Origin: Microplitis mediator
Lineage: Eukaryota; Arthropoda; Insecta; Hymenoptera; Braconidae
Direction: 5' to 3'
NCBI RefSeq assembly: GCF_029852145.1
Contig: NC_079975.1
Span: 23,937,364 to 24,001,363 of the forward strand
Length of the DNA stretch: 64,000 nucleotides
The notes beneath the pieces are model-generated. The model saw only the letters and a program-made list of their open reading frames with translations, had not been told where the DNA came from and searched no databases. Within the stretch, counting starts at the first letter, position 1, and every line of letters starts with the position of its first letter. A program made the position numbers and the translations under genes. Below are positions 13,598 through 26,306 of this stretch, piece after piece.

Positions 13598-14692
13598 TAT
13601 TATCAAAGGGAAATAAATGACTTCGAGTGTTGATAATCACCATTTTTTACATTTTCAAAATGATGATACAAAATTTATATAAAAGAGACTAAAGCACGGC
13701 ATTAAACCCAAGGGAGTAAAACTTGGGACTTTGAAATTATTTTTATTATTTAAAAAAAAAAACTTGAAATAAATTTAAATAGAGAAACCCAAGAATGCAG
13801 TTCTGATTTCACAAACTAAATTTTCTGTATACTTTAACTCGCTTAATCAATGGTAGTCTAATTAGAATAATTATTTTCCCAAGTTTCTTCTTTATAATTT
13901 TCTAAATTTAAATTTACGCAAAACCACGAGTAAAAAATTTTTTTAATAACTTTTAAATAAAACTAGGTTACATCTGATTAAAGATAAAAATAAAATAAAC
14001 AAAAGGATATGTTTTATTTTCTCAAGAAGTTTTATACAAGATTTCATCTTATTATCTCTCATTCCTCGTTATTGTGAATTACATATAATGGTCCCTATGT
14101 GGAATATTTTCTCATGAGTATTATCAGCATGTAATTTTAACTCAGTGGTGCTTAGAAACCCAGTAATAACACTTAGCAACAACAGAAAATATGTTCGCAT
14201 ACATAATATTTTTTATTGCACATCTTAAGAGCAAAAGCTCTTAATGATCTCTACGATCATTACACTGAGAAAATTAAATAATAGGAATTACTATCTAGTT
14301 ATGGTACAATTTTTTACCATTAATCCGATAGTAGTGAATACTATCTAGATGATTGTATAAATCATCTAGATTGTAACAATTATTATAAATATGGTGAATT
14401 TTTTTCGACTATTTACCTCACGTTAAATCGTTTCTAAACTTAACTAATTAGACTAAAATTTTTTCCTTTTGCCTTATACTTAAAGTCGAATAAATCTAAA
14501 CTAAGTTAATTTCGATTTGATTTAGACTTTTTCGTCATAAATCGTGACTAAGTAAGCCAATTAAGTCTAAACCAAGCCGAAAACTCAATGTATTTCATAT
14601 TTCCGCAAAAGAAGTTGAGTTTGTCTTGTGAAAAACGGCTCTAAATTTCGACTTGGTAAACCACCCAAGTAACACATGCTTGAACAAGATTC

Positions 14693-14860
14693 TGGTGCCA
14701 GTGCCTTGAGCAAAACCCCTAGTTACTAGTGTCTTTTTCTACGTATGGGTCTTACGCAAGATCATGCAGCAAGAAATGGTGCCAGTGTCTTGAGCAAAAC
14801 CCTTAGTCACTAGTGTCTTTTTTTACGTATGGGTCTTGCGCAAGATCATGCAGCAAGAAA
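14693..14860 (+). repeat. two tandem copies of an 84-bp unit
   Basis: Units 14693-14776 and 14777-14860 differ at only a handful of bases. Each holds TGGTGCCAGTG, TTGAGCAAAACCC, TACGTATGGGTCTT and AAGATCATGCAGCAAG. Further CTTGAGCAAG-like words continue to about 15430. Confidence 0.8.
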
Positions 14861-15151
14861 TCATCATCAACATTTGCGTATGACTTGCTCAAGGCATTCT
14901 ACACAAGAATGTTGAAGATATCTTAGATACGGTGCAATTGAAAAGTTTCTTATGCATGAATTACTCAAGATCTGCTCAAAGCTCAAGGTCAATTTTGAGC
15001 CTTGGACAGATCTTGAGCAAGCCATGCGCAACTATTTTCCACTATAGTCTTCCTCCAGAATTGAGGTATAATCTGGCACGAATTTCTTGTTGAAGGCTTG
15101 CATTAGACTTGCTATTGAAATCTAGCCAGAAGTATTTACAGCAAGACTCAT

Positions 15152-15356
15152 ACACAGAAAAAACAGATATCTTGAGTCAAGAAAATATTTTTAAAGACAA
15201 ACGTTTTCAGGAACCAAGTCAAGATTTTCTTGAGCCAAGAGAATTCGTCTTGGTTGGAGAAGATTTCTACTTTATCTGAGAAAATTTAGGTCTCCAAAAA
15301 AATTTTCTTGAATCAAGAATATTTACCTTCAGTCGAGAATTTTTTTTTTGTGTGTA
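15152..15356. mobile_element. ACACAGAAAAAA-family palindromic MITE
   Basis: ACACAGAAAAAACAG at left, TTTTTTTTTGTGTGT at right, interior of repeated TCTTGA(GT)CAAGA-type palindromes. Confidence 0.6.
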
Positions 15357-16782
15357 GGTAGGAAAAGACAATAAGGTCTATTGAACTTGAGATCAGGCTT
15401 GCTCAAGCCGTGAACAAGATTGTTATACGGCGTAGTTCTCGTTGATGCGTCATAACCTAATAGTTGTGTCGCTAATACAAACATACCGCAAACCCTCATT
15501 TTAATCCTGCGTATCTAAAGTATCTATTTATCCAAATTTTCCCTTTATGCCTTTTCAAAATCTTATAGAATTTTTTTCGAAAACCTTCATAGAGTTAGAT
15601 ATGTAAAGGAGCTGATCTAAATAGATCTATTGATATCATTTTAGATTTGAAATTCAAAAAAATTAGATCCTAGTTGATTCGATCTGATCTCTTTAAAGTT
15701 CTTTTTTCCCAGGCGGCTAAAAATAGAATTATAGAAAAATTTTTTTTTATGAAAAAAAGTAAAATACAAATTTATAAAATACCAGAATAAAATAAACTGC
15801 AGAAAATTCTACAAAACTTGAAAAAAAGTAACAAGTATTTAAAATTCTTAGCGTAGAAAAAAATTAATAGTTTTAACTGCTGTTTTTTTTTTTTTTTTTT
15901 TTTTTTTCTTCAGTTAAACGGTTAGTTAACAGGCAGTATTAATTATTAAAAAAATCGTGTGGTTAGTGTATTTAATAAAAAAGAGCGGTTAAATATAAAT
16001 GTTTTGAATACTCCAGGGTGCATACGTTGCGTTTGCGTTCTGTCAGACACGGTAGGAAGCTTATTGATCGGTCAAACACAAACCTGGGTCTTATATATAT
16101 ATTATCATTGTTTCTGTACAGGTTCACAAAAGATCACAACAATGTTATTTACATGCCGCTTCTTTATGATAAAATAAATGTTAAACACTAGTATTTTTAT
16201 TGTTTGTTTTTTAATAATCATAATTTGTATCAAAGAGATTTTGAAACACAAATATGCAGTATACTGATAATTTAATACCCGGAGACCGGGTTTTGTAGTT
16301 GTTTGGGAATGAGCGTGATGCAATATAGTAGGTGAATTTGTAGATTATTATATTCAGATGGGAATGCCAAGCCCTCAAACAACAAGTTCGTTTTGGTTTA
16401 AAGACAATAGACAGGACTGACTTGAAATGAGTAAGTTTGAAACAATAGTTAACTTGATATACATTCTAGCTATCATGGAATGAAATGCTAATTTTAACAT
16501 TTGTGGGTTATGATTTTCTAAATTATTAGTACATTAGCAGCACTCTACTTTGTTGAACATTATTTTGAATTTTTGATAAATCATTTTTACGACAAATTTA
16601 CATTGAAGTTATTGGAGAAAAATTCAAATTCCGGCTCAATGGATGCAGATACAACAAAAATGGATAGGAACAATTTTGTAGCTAATAAAATTCTCTACAA
16701 AAAAGACATGATTATATTTTTATGTACGTCTCATTATTTCGACATAATATCATCTTAAAGTAGGAAAATAAATTCAAACATT

Positions 16783-17309
16783 CCCGAGTCAAAATATTAA
16801 CGTAAGTTGAACGTTCTTAACGTTTTAAACGTAAATTGAACGTTCTTAACGTTTTAAACGTGAATTCAACGTTTTTAACGTTTTGAAATTAAATTGAACG
16901 ATTTTTTTGTATTTTGGTTCGTAAAAAATTGGTAATTTCATGAGCTGTGATTTTAGTTCAATGATAACATTAATTAATTTATTTCAATATTTGTAATCAC
17001 AATTTTCATGACCTTGATATCATAATATATGAAAAGATATAATATGATATATAGGCGGGCGACAAAATTTTAGGGAATTGAAGTGATTATAATTCAGGAG
17101 TACAAAATCGATAAAAAAAATTTTTTGGTATGCTTATGTTTTCTTGTTGTAAGTCTAAATAGGTTTTAGTTACGCTTTCGATTTGTGATACTCCAATCTA
17201 CGTTTTGAATAAGTTGAAAGCTGTCAAATTTAGTTTTTGATGTCCAAAACGTTCAATTTACGTTCAAAACGTTTAAAACGTTCAATTTACGTCTAATATT
17301 TCGACTCGG
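16783..17309. mobile_element. CCGAGTCGAAAT-ended element with AACGTT motif arms
   Basis: CCCGAGTCAAAATATTA is mirrored by TAATATTTCGACTCGG. The arms carry GAACGTTCTTAACGTTTTAAACGT-like units in opposite orientation; the central part is unique. Confidence 0.7.
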
Positions 17310-19189
17310 ATAGTATTAAATAAATGACTACGTATTTATTTCATTTATAACTTGATAATTATTAGAGATATGATAATAAGCTATGAAATCTTTTTTGTAG
17401 CAAATTAAATTTCCTACAATTTTTGTTTGAAACACTTTTTTATAAAATCTGTAGTTTAGCTTAAAATAAATAATGTACGATAACTTTTTTTGATATTGAA
17501 AAATCACGATTTTTATTTACATTGGCGCGAAACAAAATGTATGTAAAAGTGAATAAATAAAAAAAAATCACCTCCGGGGCGACAATTGACATGGTTTCTG
17601 TTTGTTTTATGACTCGGGTGTGTAAAAATTTAGTTTCTCACTAGATCTTCTTATAGTATCAAACTTTATGGGTAATTTTTACTCGAAAATTCTCTGCGTG
17701 TATTTTTCCCGACACTAGAATGTCTGAAATTTTTAGGTTTTCCATATCAATCGCCACCATTTTTTGAACGACGCGACATTTAATTGTAAAACCAGATCAC
17801 AAAATTTGTATTCTTATCAAAATAATGAGGTTCAAAAAATCAAATTTTTAATTTCATCAGCATAGAATCATTTAAATTAGTAATGTTAATCGTAATGAAA
17901 TCATGGAAAACAATAAACGGTTCATTTCGATTGTCATACTTTGAACAATGAATCACGAAATTAGATAGTACTCTTATCAAATAATATAAAATGTATCAGT
18001 ATTATACCATTGAGACAGTCTAGACGGTACTTGTATTTCATAAGCATTTTATGGTCTCTTCTCGGGATAAAAAAAAAAATTTGACCTTAATTGTAGAGAG
18101 AGTTCATTCGATAATACGCTGGAGAATTTCAAATCGTATGTGTTATAGGGGCGTATAGACTAGAGGCTTTACTTGTGAAGTAGTCAAGAGAGAAAGAGTT
18201 AAATATAAAATGTGAAGAAAATGCGTAGAGCTATGTCACCCCATTTCTTCCTTAGTTCACATACTCTACTTGTACAGCTTTCATCATATCATTTTAACCC
18301 CGGACTTATTTCCTATCGACCCACGAGACTTGGCTTTATTCCCGCATGCCATAAATGTTTTTTTTTTTTTTTTTTTTTTTTACAGAAATGCGCAGTTAAT
18401 ACGCGGTAATAAACTTGACATTAATTTCACCGTTAATTTTATAACAAGTTTGTTTTTCTAATTTAATTTAATTTAAATATTTTGCTAATTAATTTTCATA
18501 AAGCGGATTCTATCGACAGTTTAGTAGTTTAATGAAATTATTTGGATCTGTACATAAATTTTGTATTGTTGAAATATTGATTGAACAATAGTAGTTTTGA
18601 ATGTGAATTTAAATTGTTTGAAGCCTAATTATATCCATACAAAATTAATGTACGGTTTAAAAACAATGGGATACTTGTGGTTGTATGAAAGCTTAACCCA
18701 CATTTTAGAGTAAAAAAAAAGTGGATATGAAAGAGTACAATAAAACGGGTGGAAAAATACATCGACTATCGTTTATGCGCGACGTGATATTTCATGTTCT
18801 ATAAGTAATTTTTTTTTTTTTTTTTTTTTTTTTTATATACTTCTATTAAAGTGAGGTTATTTTATGAAATTTGTTAGTTTCATATGTGAAAAAAAGTCGG
18901 TTGCATATGATATTAGTAAAATAATTTAAAAATCAACCTAAAGTGTATTTGATGATGAATAAAAATTGAAATTAAAAAAAAAAATGAGATCGAGTAAAAA
19001 ATTAAAATTAAAAAAAAAAATGGGATCGAGTAAAAAATTTTAATTGAAACAAAAAAAAAGATTTTTTTTTTCAACCATTACTTTGGATATAAAAATTCAT
19101 TTTCATTTAAATGTTTGAGCTAGGAAATTTTTTTTTTATTTATTTATTGAATGAGTTGTGGCAATGCGATATTTTTTTATTTGTTAAAT

Positions 19190-19640
19190 TTAATTATTAA
19201 TGTAGGAAATGAGGCACGACCGATTTTGATGGGTGAGGTGGCATTCGACGCGGCTTATAAAGTTTTAAAGCCCAGTCAATTTTGGAATCAATCCATCGAG
19301 CACATTACAATTTATCCAAAAGAAACATTTTTGAAAAAATTTTATTTTTGGAATATCTCTAAACGAACCCTACCGATCGAGCTTAAGATTTCGCAGCTTT
19401 TAGATATTAACAAGCTGCGTCGAATGGCACCTTGACGATCAAAATCGGTTCATCCGTTCAAAAGTTACAGATATTTACATACGTACGTACGTACATACAT
19501 ACATAGATACACTCGGACATCATCTTGAAATTAGTCAGAATAGCTCCCTCGGACCTCAAAACGTCAAGATCTCTCAGAAATTCGATTTTCGAAAATCGGA
19601 CCAAAACCAATAACTTTCCGAATTTTTGAAAATTTCCAAT
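19190..19640. repeat. probable transposon tail with ACGT/ACAT tandem run
   Basis: A moderately GC-rich block ending in GTTCATCCGTTCAAAAGTTA and a TACGTACGTACGTACATACA run. This layout is typical of insect non-LTR or MITE tails. The open frame over it has no start context or family likeness, so I treat it as repeat. Confidence 0.45.
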
Positions 19641-19643
19641 TTT

Positions 19644-20136
19644 CCCGAATCGAAATTTAAATCGTAGATTGAACGTGCTGGTTAAAAACGTAAATTCAAC
19701 CTTTGAAGACGTAAATGGCCGTGAAAACGTATTAAAGACGTAGTTGACGAACGAAAACGTAAATAAGACTTTGACTATACTGACAGCTACTTTCTTGGGC
19801 TCCTTTGGGTCTTACAGACTAGCTAAGTGGCTGTCAGTAGAATTTCTGTTGCAAGTCCCCAAAATATTTTTTTAAAGATACTGAGAATTTTTATTTGTGG
19901 TTTCCTGGCGACTAGACATGTTTTTTTGGCATGAAATGTTTTCGATACGGTTTAATTTTTTTATTTTACGTTTTGAAAGATTGTATCTACGATTTACAAT
20001 TACGTAAGTCTTATTTACGTTTTCGTACGTCAACTACGTCTTTAATACGTTTTCACGGTCATTTACGTCTTCAAAGGTTGAATTTACGTTTTTAACGTCT
20101 AGTACGTTCAATCTATGATTTAAATTTCGACTCGGG
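19644..20136. mobile_element. CCCGAGTCGAAAT-ended element with ACGTAAA motif arms
   Basis: CCCGAATCGAAATTTAAATC is mirrored by GATTTAAATTTCGACTCGGG. Long arms are nearly full reverse complements (AAACGTA, GACGTAAATGGCC units). Flanked by TT on both sides. Related by its ends to the 16.8-kb element. Confidence 0.75.
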
Positions 20137-20139
20137 TTC

Positions 20140-20415
20140 TTAGCGGGAAGTCAAAAACGCGCAGGATTAGCCTACACCAGTTGAAAATTATTCACTTTAT
20201 AATTTTTCAAAGTTCCAAATATGTTTAACTTAAAGTTCAGAATCGTCTCAATTTTGGAAGTTCCCTGTCATGAACGTTTTTGGAACGAATTTTTTTATGA
20301 AGGATAAATCGAAAAAGTCAAGATCTTATCGGAAAATTGTCGGAAAATCGATAACTTCCAACGGAAGTATGGTAAAGCGAGCCTGATTCAAGTTTTATGT
20401 TCGACCCGGGAGTTC
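20140..20415. repeat. dispersed repeat shared with 63.54-63.78 kb
   Basis: Shares AGATCTTATCG, AATCGATA/GG and TTCAAGTTTTAT..GACCCGGGAGT in the same order with 63640-63760. Confidence 0.55.
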
Positions 20416-21077
20416 TTCATAATTACACAATGGAATAGCAAACTTCAACAATATACACATTTCTAATAATAATTTGTAACTTAGCTTGCGTTGAAATATT
20501 TCTCTTTAAATTATTATAGTGCTCATATTATAGAGAATTGACAATTTATTTATTATTTATACATAATTTATTTACGACCCCATCTTTTCTTATTCATAAC
20601 AAAAAAATCTTGAGCAGCTACCTAGCCTAAGTTTCAAAAGTAGTTCAATAAAACATAGAGCAAAAAAACGCAGACGAAAACGATTCAATATTAAATTCAT
20701 GAATCATAACTTGTAAATTCAAATGAAAAAAATTCCAGAGCATCAAGGAGAATTTGTAAAATCGTCTGTAAAAGGTAAACAATATTTTATTTTTAAAGCT
20801 ATCTGTTAAAGTTAAAAAAATGTATTCCAACACGATGCATCCTGCAACGTAAATAAATATCAACTACTCAGTTCCCCGATTTAAAAAATAAAGTTGATAC
20901 AAGAGTTATAAAAAATATGATGCTTGAAGTGGATTAACATAAAAAAAAATAACATATAAAAAAATATATATAAAAAAATAAAAAAAATAAAGAAGAAATA
21001 AAAAAACCAGAGTAGACATAGAAAAAAAGTATGACATGATTGGCTTACTGAGCAGCGTCTTATTTGCGGTGTTGCAG

Positions 21078-21990
21078 GATGCACGCGGTTGGATTGCACT
21101 CGGCACTGGCCATCAAACGTCAGAGAAAGCGTCGAGATGAACAACGGCGTGCCCGCGAACGTCGTTACAGCGCGCAATCTGGTGAAAGTGGACTGACATC
21201 ACCTAGAGCATCGACAGGTTCATTGGACCGACATCATCGTCATCATCACACAGCCCAACCTCATCATGCCGCTGGTCAAGGAATGTTGGATTCAAAAGTC
21301 GTTACCTCTATTGGAATGCTTCACATTGGAGTTGTTTTTTTGGTACTGGGTGGTTTTTTACTAGGAAGTGGTTTGCTGCCTGGTGATTTAGCAAGTTGGA
21401 GTTCAAAAGGCTCAGGTGGGTGGTGGAATGAACTTGTTATCACAGGGATTTTCGCAGTTGTAGTTGGAGTATTTCTCATAATACTGAATCGCGTTATTGC
21501 TAAAAAAGAAGAGGATGACCTGGAGGAATACGTACAGAGGCAATTGACTAGATCTAGATCGGGGCATAGGCTTGAAAGAGACGTTGAAACTGGCGGTCTT
21601 ACCACCAGACATGGTAGGAAAGCTAAGCAATTAAAGAAGATGACATCACTCAGCTCGATTGAACTGCAGAGTGAAAAAACAACAAGCTCGCCACCAAGAA
21701 GCCCACCCCCTGCTTATTCACCCCCGCCTGTTTCCAATGGCGACCATCCTGGTCAGTCTCCGCTATTCCTTGAGCAGATTACCGAGGAAGAAATAATAAG
21801 TGACCGACATGAGACTTCGACTACTAATAGTCTGAGTCCTGGGTCCCCGAGTGAGACCAGAGAACTACTGCGCAATAATTCGCACCATTCAAAACAAAAT
21901 GGCACTCATCACTCCCAGCATAATCATAATTATCAGCATCATCGTGACGACCATCATCAACCGATTTATGTTAATCCTGCGCGAACTTAA
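21078..21990 (+). CDS. unrecognised two-pass membrane protein with PPxY motif (terminal coding exon)
   Basis: The longest real-looking open frame in the window. A splice acceptor (GTGTTGCAG|G) ends at 21077 and the ATG at 21079 follows at once, so translation probably starts at the head of this exon; 303 codons run to TAA at 21988-21990. Residues 12-30 are strongly basic (KRQRKRR and RRARERR blocks). A Ser/Gly/His-rich stretch with a His cluster follows at about 50-64. Two hydrophobic segments lie at about 76-100 and 118-139, separated by a short loop containing GWW. A long polar tail then holds an EEDDLEEYV acidic patch (144-152), PPAY at 210-213 (a WW-domain ligand of the kind bound by Nedd4 ligases), Ser/Pro-rich sequence and a His/Asn-rich C-terminus. 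Two TMs plus a basic N-terminus suggest both ends in the cytosol. Codon use and GC differ sharply from the flanks. The family was not recognised; upstream exons may be non-coding. Confidence 0.8.
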
Positions 21991-22045
21991 TTTTATTATT
22001 AATCAATTTTCTAATTATCTTATAATAATTATTAATTAATTAATT

Positions 22046-22055
22046 AATAAATAAA
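22046..22055 (+). terminator. overlapping AATAAA polyadenylation signals of the 21-kb gene
   Basis: Two overlapping AATAAA hexamers (22046-22051 and 22050-22055) lie 56 bp after the stop codon of the two-pass membrane protein gene. This is a usual distance for a short insect 3' UTR, though AT-rich DNA produces such hexamers by chance. Confidence 0.4.
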
Positions 22056-23094
22056 TATGACTATTATATGCAGCAAGGATAATCTATAATTAAATCGAAG
22101 TACTATGGGTAAGATGATTTTTTTTATATGATAAACTTCTATAAATTTGTAGTTAAAAAAATATTTAAATATATATATGTCGTATTGTTGAACACCAAAT
22201 ATATTTATATGAGTTTAAATATTATTTTATTTGCTAATAATAATGTTAATTATTAAATTATTATAATTATTGTTAATCTTTATACTTTGATATATTAGAA
22301 AAAAAATTAAAAAATATAAAAAAAATAATGAAGAAAAATTATAATGAATTTTTCACATTTTGCACGACTAGAGTTTAGTTTTATTAATCGTGCTCGTAAT
22401 TAAAATTTATAGTTCTCTTAATCATTCGAACGGATTAACTGATAATTGTGATGGAGTCCTTGATTAATGACAAATACTTTTAGTCTCTGTAATTCATTTT
22501 GAGGAGGATAATAATAATGAGCGACTTATTAAGTATAATTTATGTGGAATATTTATAGTTTTGATTTTTAAAAAAATTTTTAATGATTAAATTTAGTAGT
22601 GTTAACAAAAGGGCTAATAGTTAGTGGCTAATAAAAAAATAGATAAAATTAATTGATAATATTAAATAAAGTAAATATTATTGTAAAGAAGGCAATTTAG
22701 TTAGAGGTTCAAATCTTTTGGAATTGTTATTTGTATTAATTGGAGAGATAAAATTTAAATTGCAGAACAATAATACAAAAGAATTGCACATGAAAGCGCT
22801 CATTTAAAATTCCAAGCAGTATTTTATTTCAGTGAAGCTAAACCGCTTACTCGACTTTGAATTCTATTTAAAAATATAAGGACCATGTGATTTAATGTTA
22901 TTTAAAGAAATTTGTTTATTCATTGTGATCTATTTTTTTTTTATTAAGGAGGTTATTACTTAAAAAATGCGAGATAAGAAATCGTATTTTCCGTACGATA
23001 TTTTTCAAAATTTCTTAAAAATTGTCGAGTTCATTTTTTGAAATTTGCATTTTAAATTTTCAAATTATAGACGATCGTATTGAAGTTTTTTCGA
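22056..23094. other. AT-rich intergenic DNA after the 21-kb gene
   Basis: No coding frame, RNA gene or inverted repeat recognised. Confidence 0.5.
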
Positions 23095-23238
23095 TTTTTT
23101 TACCATAATTTCGAGATGGAATCTGGGTTTGTGATAAAAAAATGTCTATGTATATTAAAAAAAATAAATTAACACCAGGCAAAGTGGACAAGAATACTTC
23201 TAGCATTACTGAAATTAGAAATAAAATAATTTTTGACT
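23095..23238. repeat. left-flank segment duplicated with the 23.2-kb element
   Basis: About 140 bp (ACCATAATTTCGAGATGGAA through TTTTTGACTA) is nearly identical to 57613-57758, directly outside the element's TIR in both copies; the right flanks differ. Confidence 0.7.
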
Positions 23239-23239
23239 A

Positions 23240-23926
23240 AGGTAAAAGCCCCTATACCCGCTCAGTACCATTAGTCGCTCACTTCAACTGTTTAAGGCAT
23301 ATTTTTATAATTTTTATAAAAAAAAATTACAACTAAAAATATTATTATTGATAAATAATTATTTGTGAATCTAAATATATTAAAATATAATGTATCAAAT
23401 TATTTTATAATAGATTATAAATGTAAATTAAATAACTGTTTTCAAAATCGCGCAAAGCCGGGCATTTTTTACTTTAACGTTCATTCGTTAGATTAAATTT
23501 AGGGTACGTCAAATTTTTTTCGAATTGTTATAACTATATCTTATTAAATACATTTTTAAAATTCATGAAATTTTATATTATGAAAGAATAAAGTAGTATA
23601 ATTTATAAATTATTTGTCAAAATCAATAAACTTATCATAGTTTAATTGATATTGTCTTTGAGCGACTATAGGGCCATGTGTTGGTCGAGTAATGGTACAT
23701 CACAACTTTTAGTCAGCGACTATGGGTACACTCAAGGAGCTTATTTAAAAAATTAATAATAATTAATTATCAAGATTATTCTTCAAACTTAAATTTTATT
23801 CTAATACTCGAAACTTCAAAAAATAACTATAAAAAAAAATATGGTTTTTCATTTTATTTAATCATTTATATTGAGTGATTTAATCTCACTCCAATAAAAA
23901 GTGAGCGGGTATAAGGGCTTTTACCT
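23240..23926 (+). mobile_element. AGGTAAAAGCCCC-family element, copy 1 (empty-site reference)
   Basis: AGGTAAAAGCCCCTATACCC is mirrored by GGGTATAAGGGCTTTTACCT, flanked by TA. Subterminal GAGCGACTATAGGG/GAGCGGGTATA words recur in both arms. No ORF. It retains the uninterrupted sites that are filled in copy 3. Confidence 0.85.
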
Positions 23927-24104
23927 TACTGTCATTAAAAAAAAAAAAAATTCAATATAAAAATCCCTGATTGAGAAAAATTGTTTGAAATTATTCAAAA
24001 CAATTTGAATCTACTAATATATAGATATACACTTAGCATGGATTTATTCATTTTTCTTAATCAGGGGTCATCAATTTTCCCCTTGTCCGTTTAAACTCAT
24101 TCTT

Positions 24105-24270
24105 TTTCGCCATGCCTGCACCGAAAGTTTAAATTCCTGCCCTGTTCAGAGGAAAGAAAGTCGTTCTTTTCTCTTATAAGAAAGTAAATGATAAAGATTC
24201 GCGCATGCGCTATTTTTTCTCTCAGAGGCAAGAATTTGAACTTTCAAGTGAAGCTCTGATCAAAAATTGT
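24105..24270. repeat. dispersed repeat shared with 60.1-60.4 kb
   Basis: Same CTGCACCGAAAGTTTAAATT and GAAAGTCGTTCTTT blocks, in the same orientation. Confidence 0.6.
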
Positions 24271-24550
24271 ACACGGAAAATAGAGTTGAAAAATTACAGT
24301 TTCTACAGTAAAAATAGGCCTTCCGGGTAAAAATCTTTAAACTTTAAAGATTAAACTATAGTAAAAAAATTAATATAATTTTAAGCTGCAAATTTTACAG
24401 TTTAAATCGACAATATCGAGTTTGAAACTGTAATATTTGTTATTTCTGTAAAATGTACTGACATAAAATGTAATTTTTTTCTAGTTTCAAACTTAGAGCG
24501 CTTTACTACTATACAAAACTGTAATTTTTTAACTGCTCTTTTTTCCGTGT

Positions 24551-24662
24551 ATAAACACCACAGAGAAAGGCAGGACTTCCCAATATAGCCTTCGGCTCAG
24601 GTACGCAAATACACACCCAGGTTGGAATGTCCCGTTCTCCTCCTAGGTGTGTAATGTGCTAT
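24551..24662. mobile_element. AGTATATTACACACC-family MITE, decayed
   Basis: ATAAACACCACAGAGAAAGG to CCTCCTAGGTGTGTAATGTG. Layout as at 60340-60434. Confidence 0.5.
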
Positions 24663-24669
24663 TAATAAT

Positions 24670-26055
24670 CTATTTTATCACAAACTATTCCGTAAATAAT
24701 TCTGATTTCAAATAATGATCACGTATGAGCCAAAAACAAGATTCTATAAATTTTAAATACTTGGTATTAATTTCGCTCAATACAAGTCTTTAACCTCCTT
24801 AATATTTTACTATTTATTAAAAATTTATCTCAATAGTAAATAGAAAGTATAATAATTACTTCTGAAGACTATTAAAAAATAATTAATTGTAACATTCACG
24901 AAAGAATATTAAAAAATAATAGAATAACATTCTCAGCTATCATGGTAAAATTTTTCTGACAGAATAATAACAAATAAGATAAATTGCAGAAAATAGAAGA
25001 TGTTTTGGATATGATAAATTTTGGTACTCACCTAGAAAAGGTAAATCAATATAACTTTTTGCTTACGCGTATGGACAAAAAAATTTATATATATATTTAA
25101 GAACTCATTCATCATCACTGACATATCGTCAATACAAGTAATATACAAAATAAAAATTTGCTTCTATTTTCTGCTAGCTACGGATACGTGGATTAACTAT
25201 CGAAATAGTAAAACATTTAAATACGGACAACGTGATTGACGGACCAAGGTAATAATGTTGCGCAAATTATCACGCCAGCAACATTTAAAAAAAAAAAAAA
25301 AATACTTATAAAGAAGCTATCACAAATATCACTTGCAATCGCATTTTTTAAAAATTCTTTATATAAGTATATTAAATATACAATAGATAATTATGAAATA
25401 AGCTAAAATATATACTCATTTGTCAAATTAATGTTTACACTGATTTTACATCGATATCGAAAGGATTTAAAATAATATTTGACATAACCTCTATTCGAAA
25501 TTATAGAGTACTTGAAATACTGCTAAGTCTGCTCAGAAATATATATTATTTGTCGTTTATATAATAAAATTTATATTAGAATATAGAATTAAAATTAATA
25601 TACATATATAATATATACTATACATTATTTACAATCTTTATTATATAAATTTAATTATATAAGTATACACAATTAAAAATATTTCATTGGATTATATATT
25701 AGATGTATTGTATTTATTGTACTGCGTTTTTTTTTAATACATTCCATTTTATAATCATCCGAGTAATTATTTTGCGCTAGCTCAAGCTTTTGAGAAATTC
25801 TCCGAAATGATATATGTTGATATATATGTGGAAGGACGGGCGAAATGGAACCGCTAAAAGAATAATCTCTTTTCAAATTCTATTTGAAGTAATCAAACCA
25901 CATTTCAAGTTGCCACAAAAAAAAACTTTTTTTGGGCGGGCGAAAGGAACCACTCAAAAGAATGAATTTTTTATTTATTACTTTTTTTTTTTACTTACAA
26001 CAAATAAATATAAGAGAATAGTTTATTTGAAATTGAAGTGAAAAGATGTAATTTT
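24670..26055. other. AT-rich intergenic DNA
   Basis: Nothing recognised beyond short homopolymers. The open frames at 25.7-26.0 kb lack coding character. Confidence 0.45.
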
Positions 26056-26062
26056 CAATACG

Positions 26063-26306
26063 ACACAGAAAAAAAGAATTTCTGGATGCAAGAATTTTTT
26101 TGTATTATAAATTGAACACAAAAATTTTCTTGGGACGAGAAAAAATTTATTGACTCAAAAAGTGTTTTCTTGCTCTGAGAAAATTTGTTCTCGCCGTGAG
26201 AAAATTTCTGTTTTCAATTCATAATACAAAAAATTTCTTGGACTGGGAAAAAATTTTCATAGGGCGAGTAAAAAATTCTTGTGCCAAGAAATCTTTTTTT
26301 TCTGTG
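26063..26306. mobile_element. ACACAGAAAAAA-family palindromic MITE
   Basis: ACACAGAAAAAAAGAATTTC at left and its near complement at right. The interior alternates CAAGAAAATTTTT and its complement. Confidence 0.7.

Noticed and set aside
19151..19435. 94-codon + strand ORF
   Set aside because: Starts in AT-rich DNA, has no recognisable domain, and runs into a transposon-tail-like sequence.
20881..21177. Minus-strand ORFs over the start of the 21-kb exon
   Set aside because: Antisense shadow of the real exon joined to poly-Phe from T-rich DNA.
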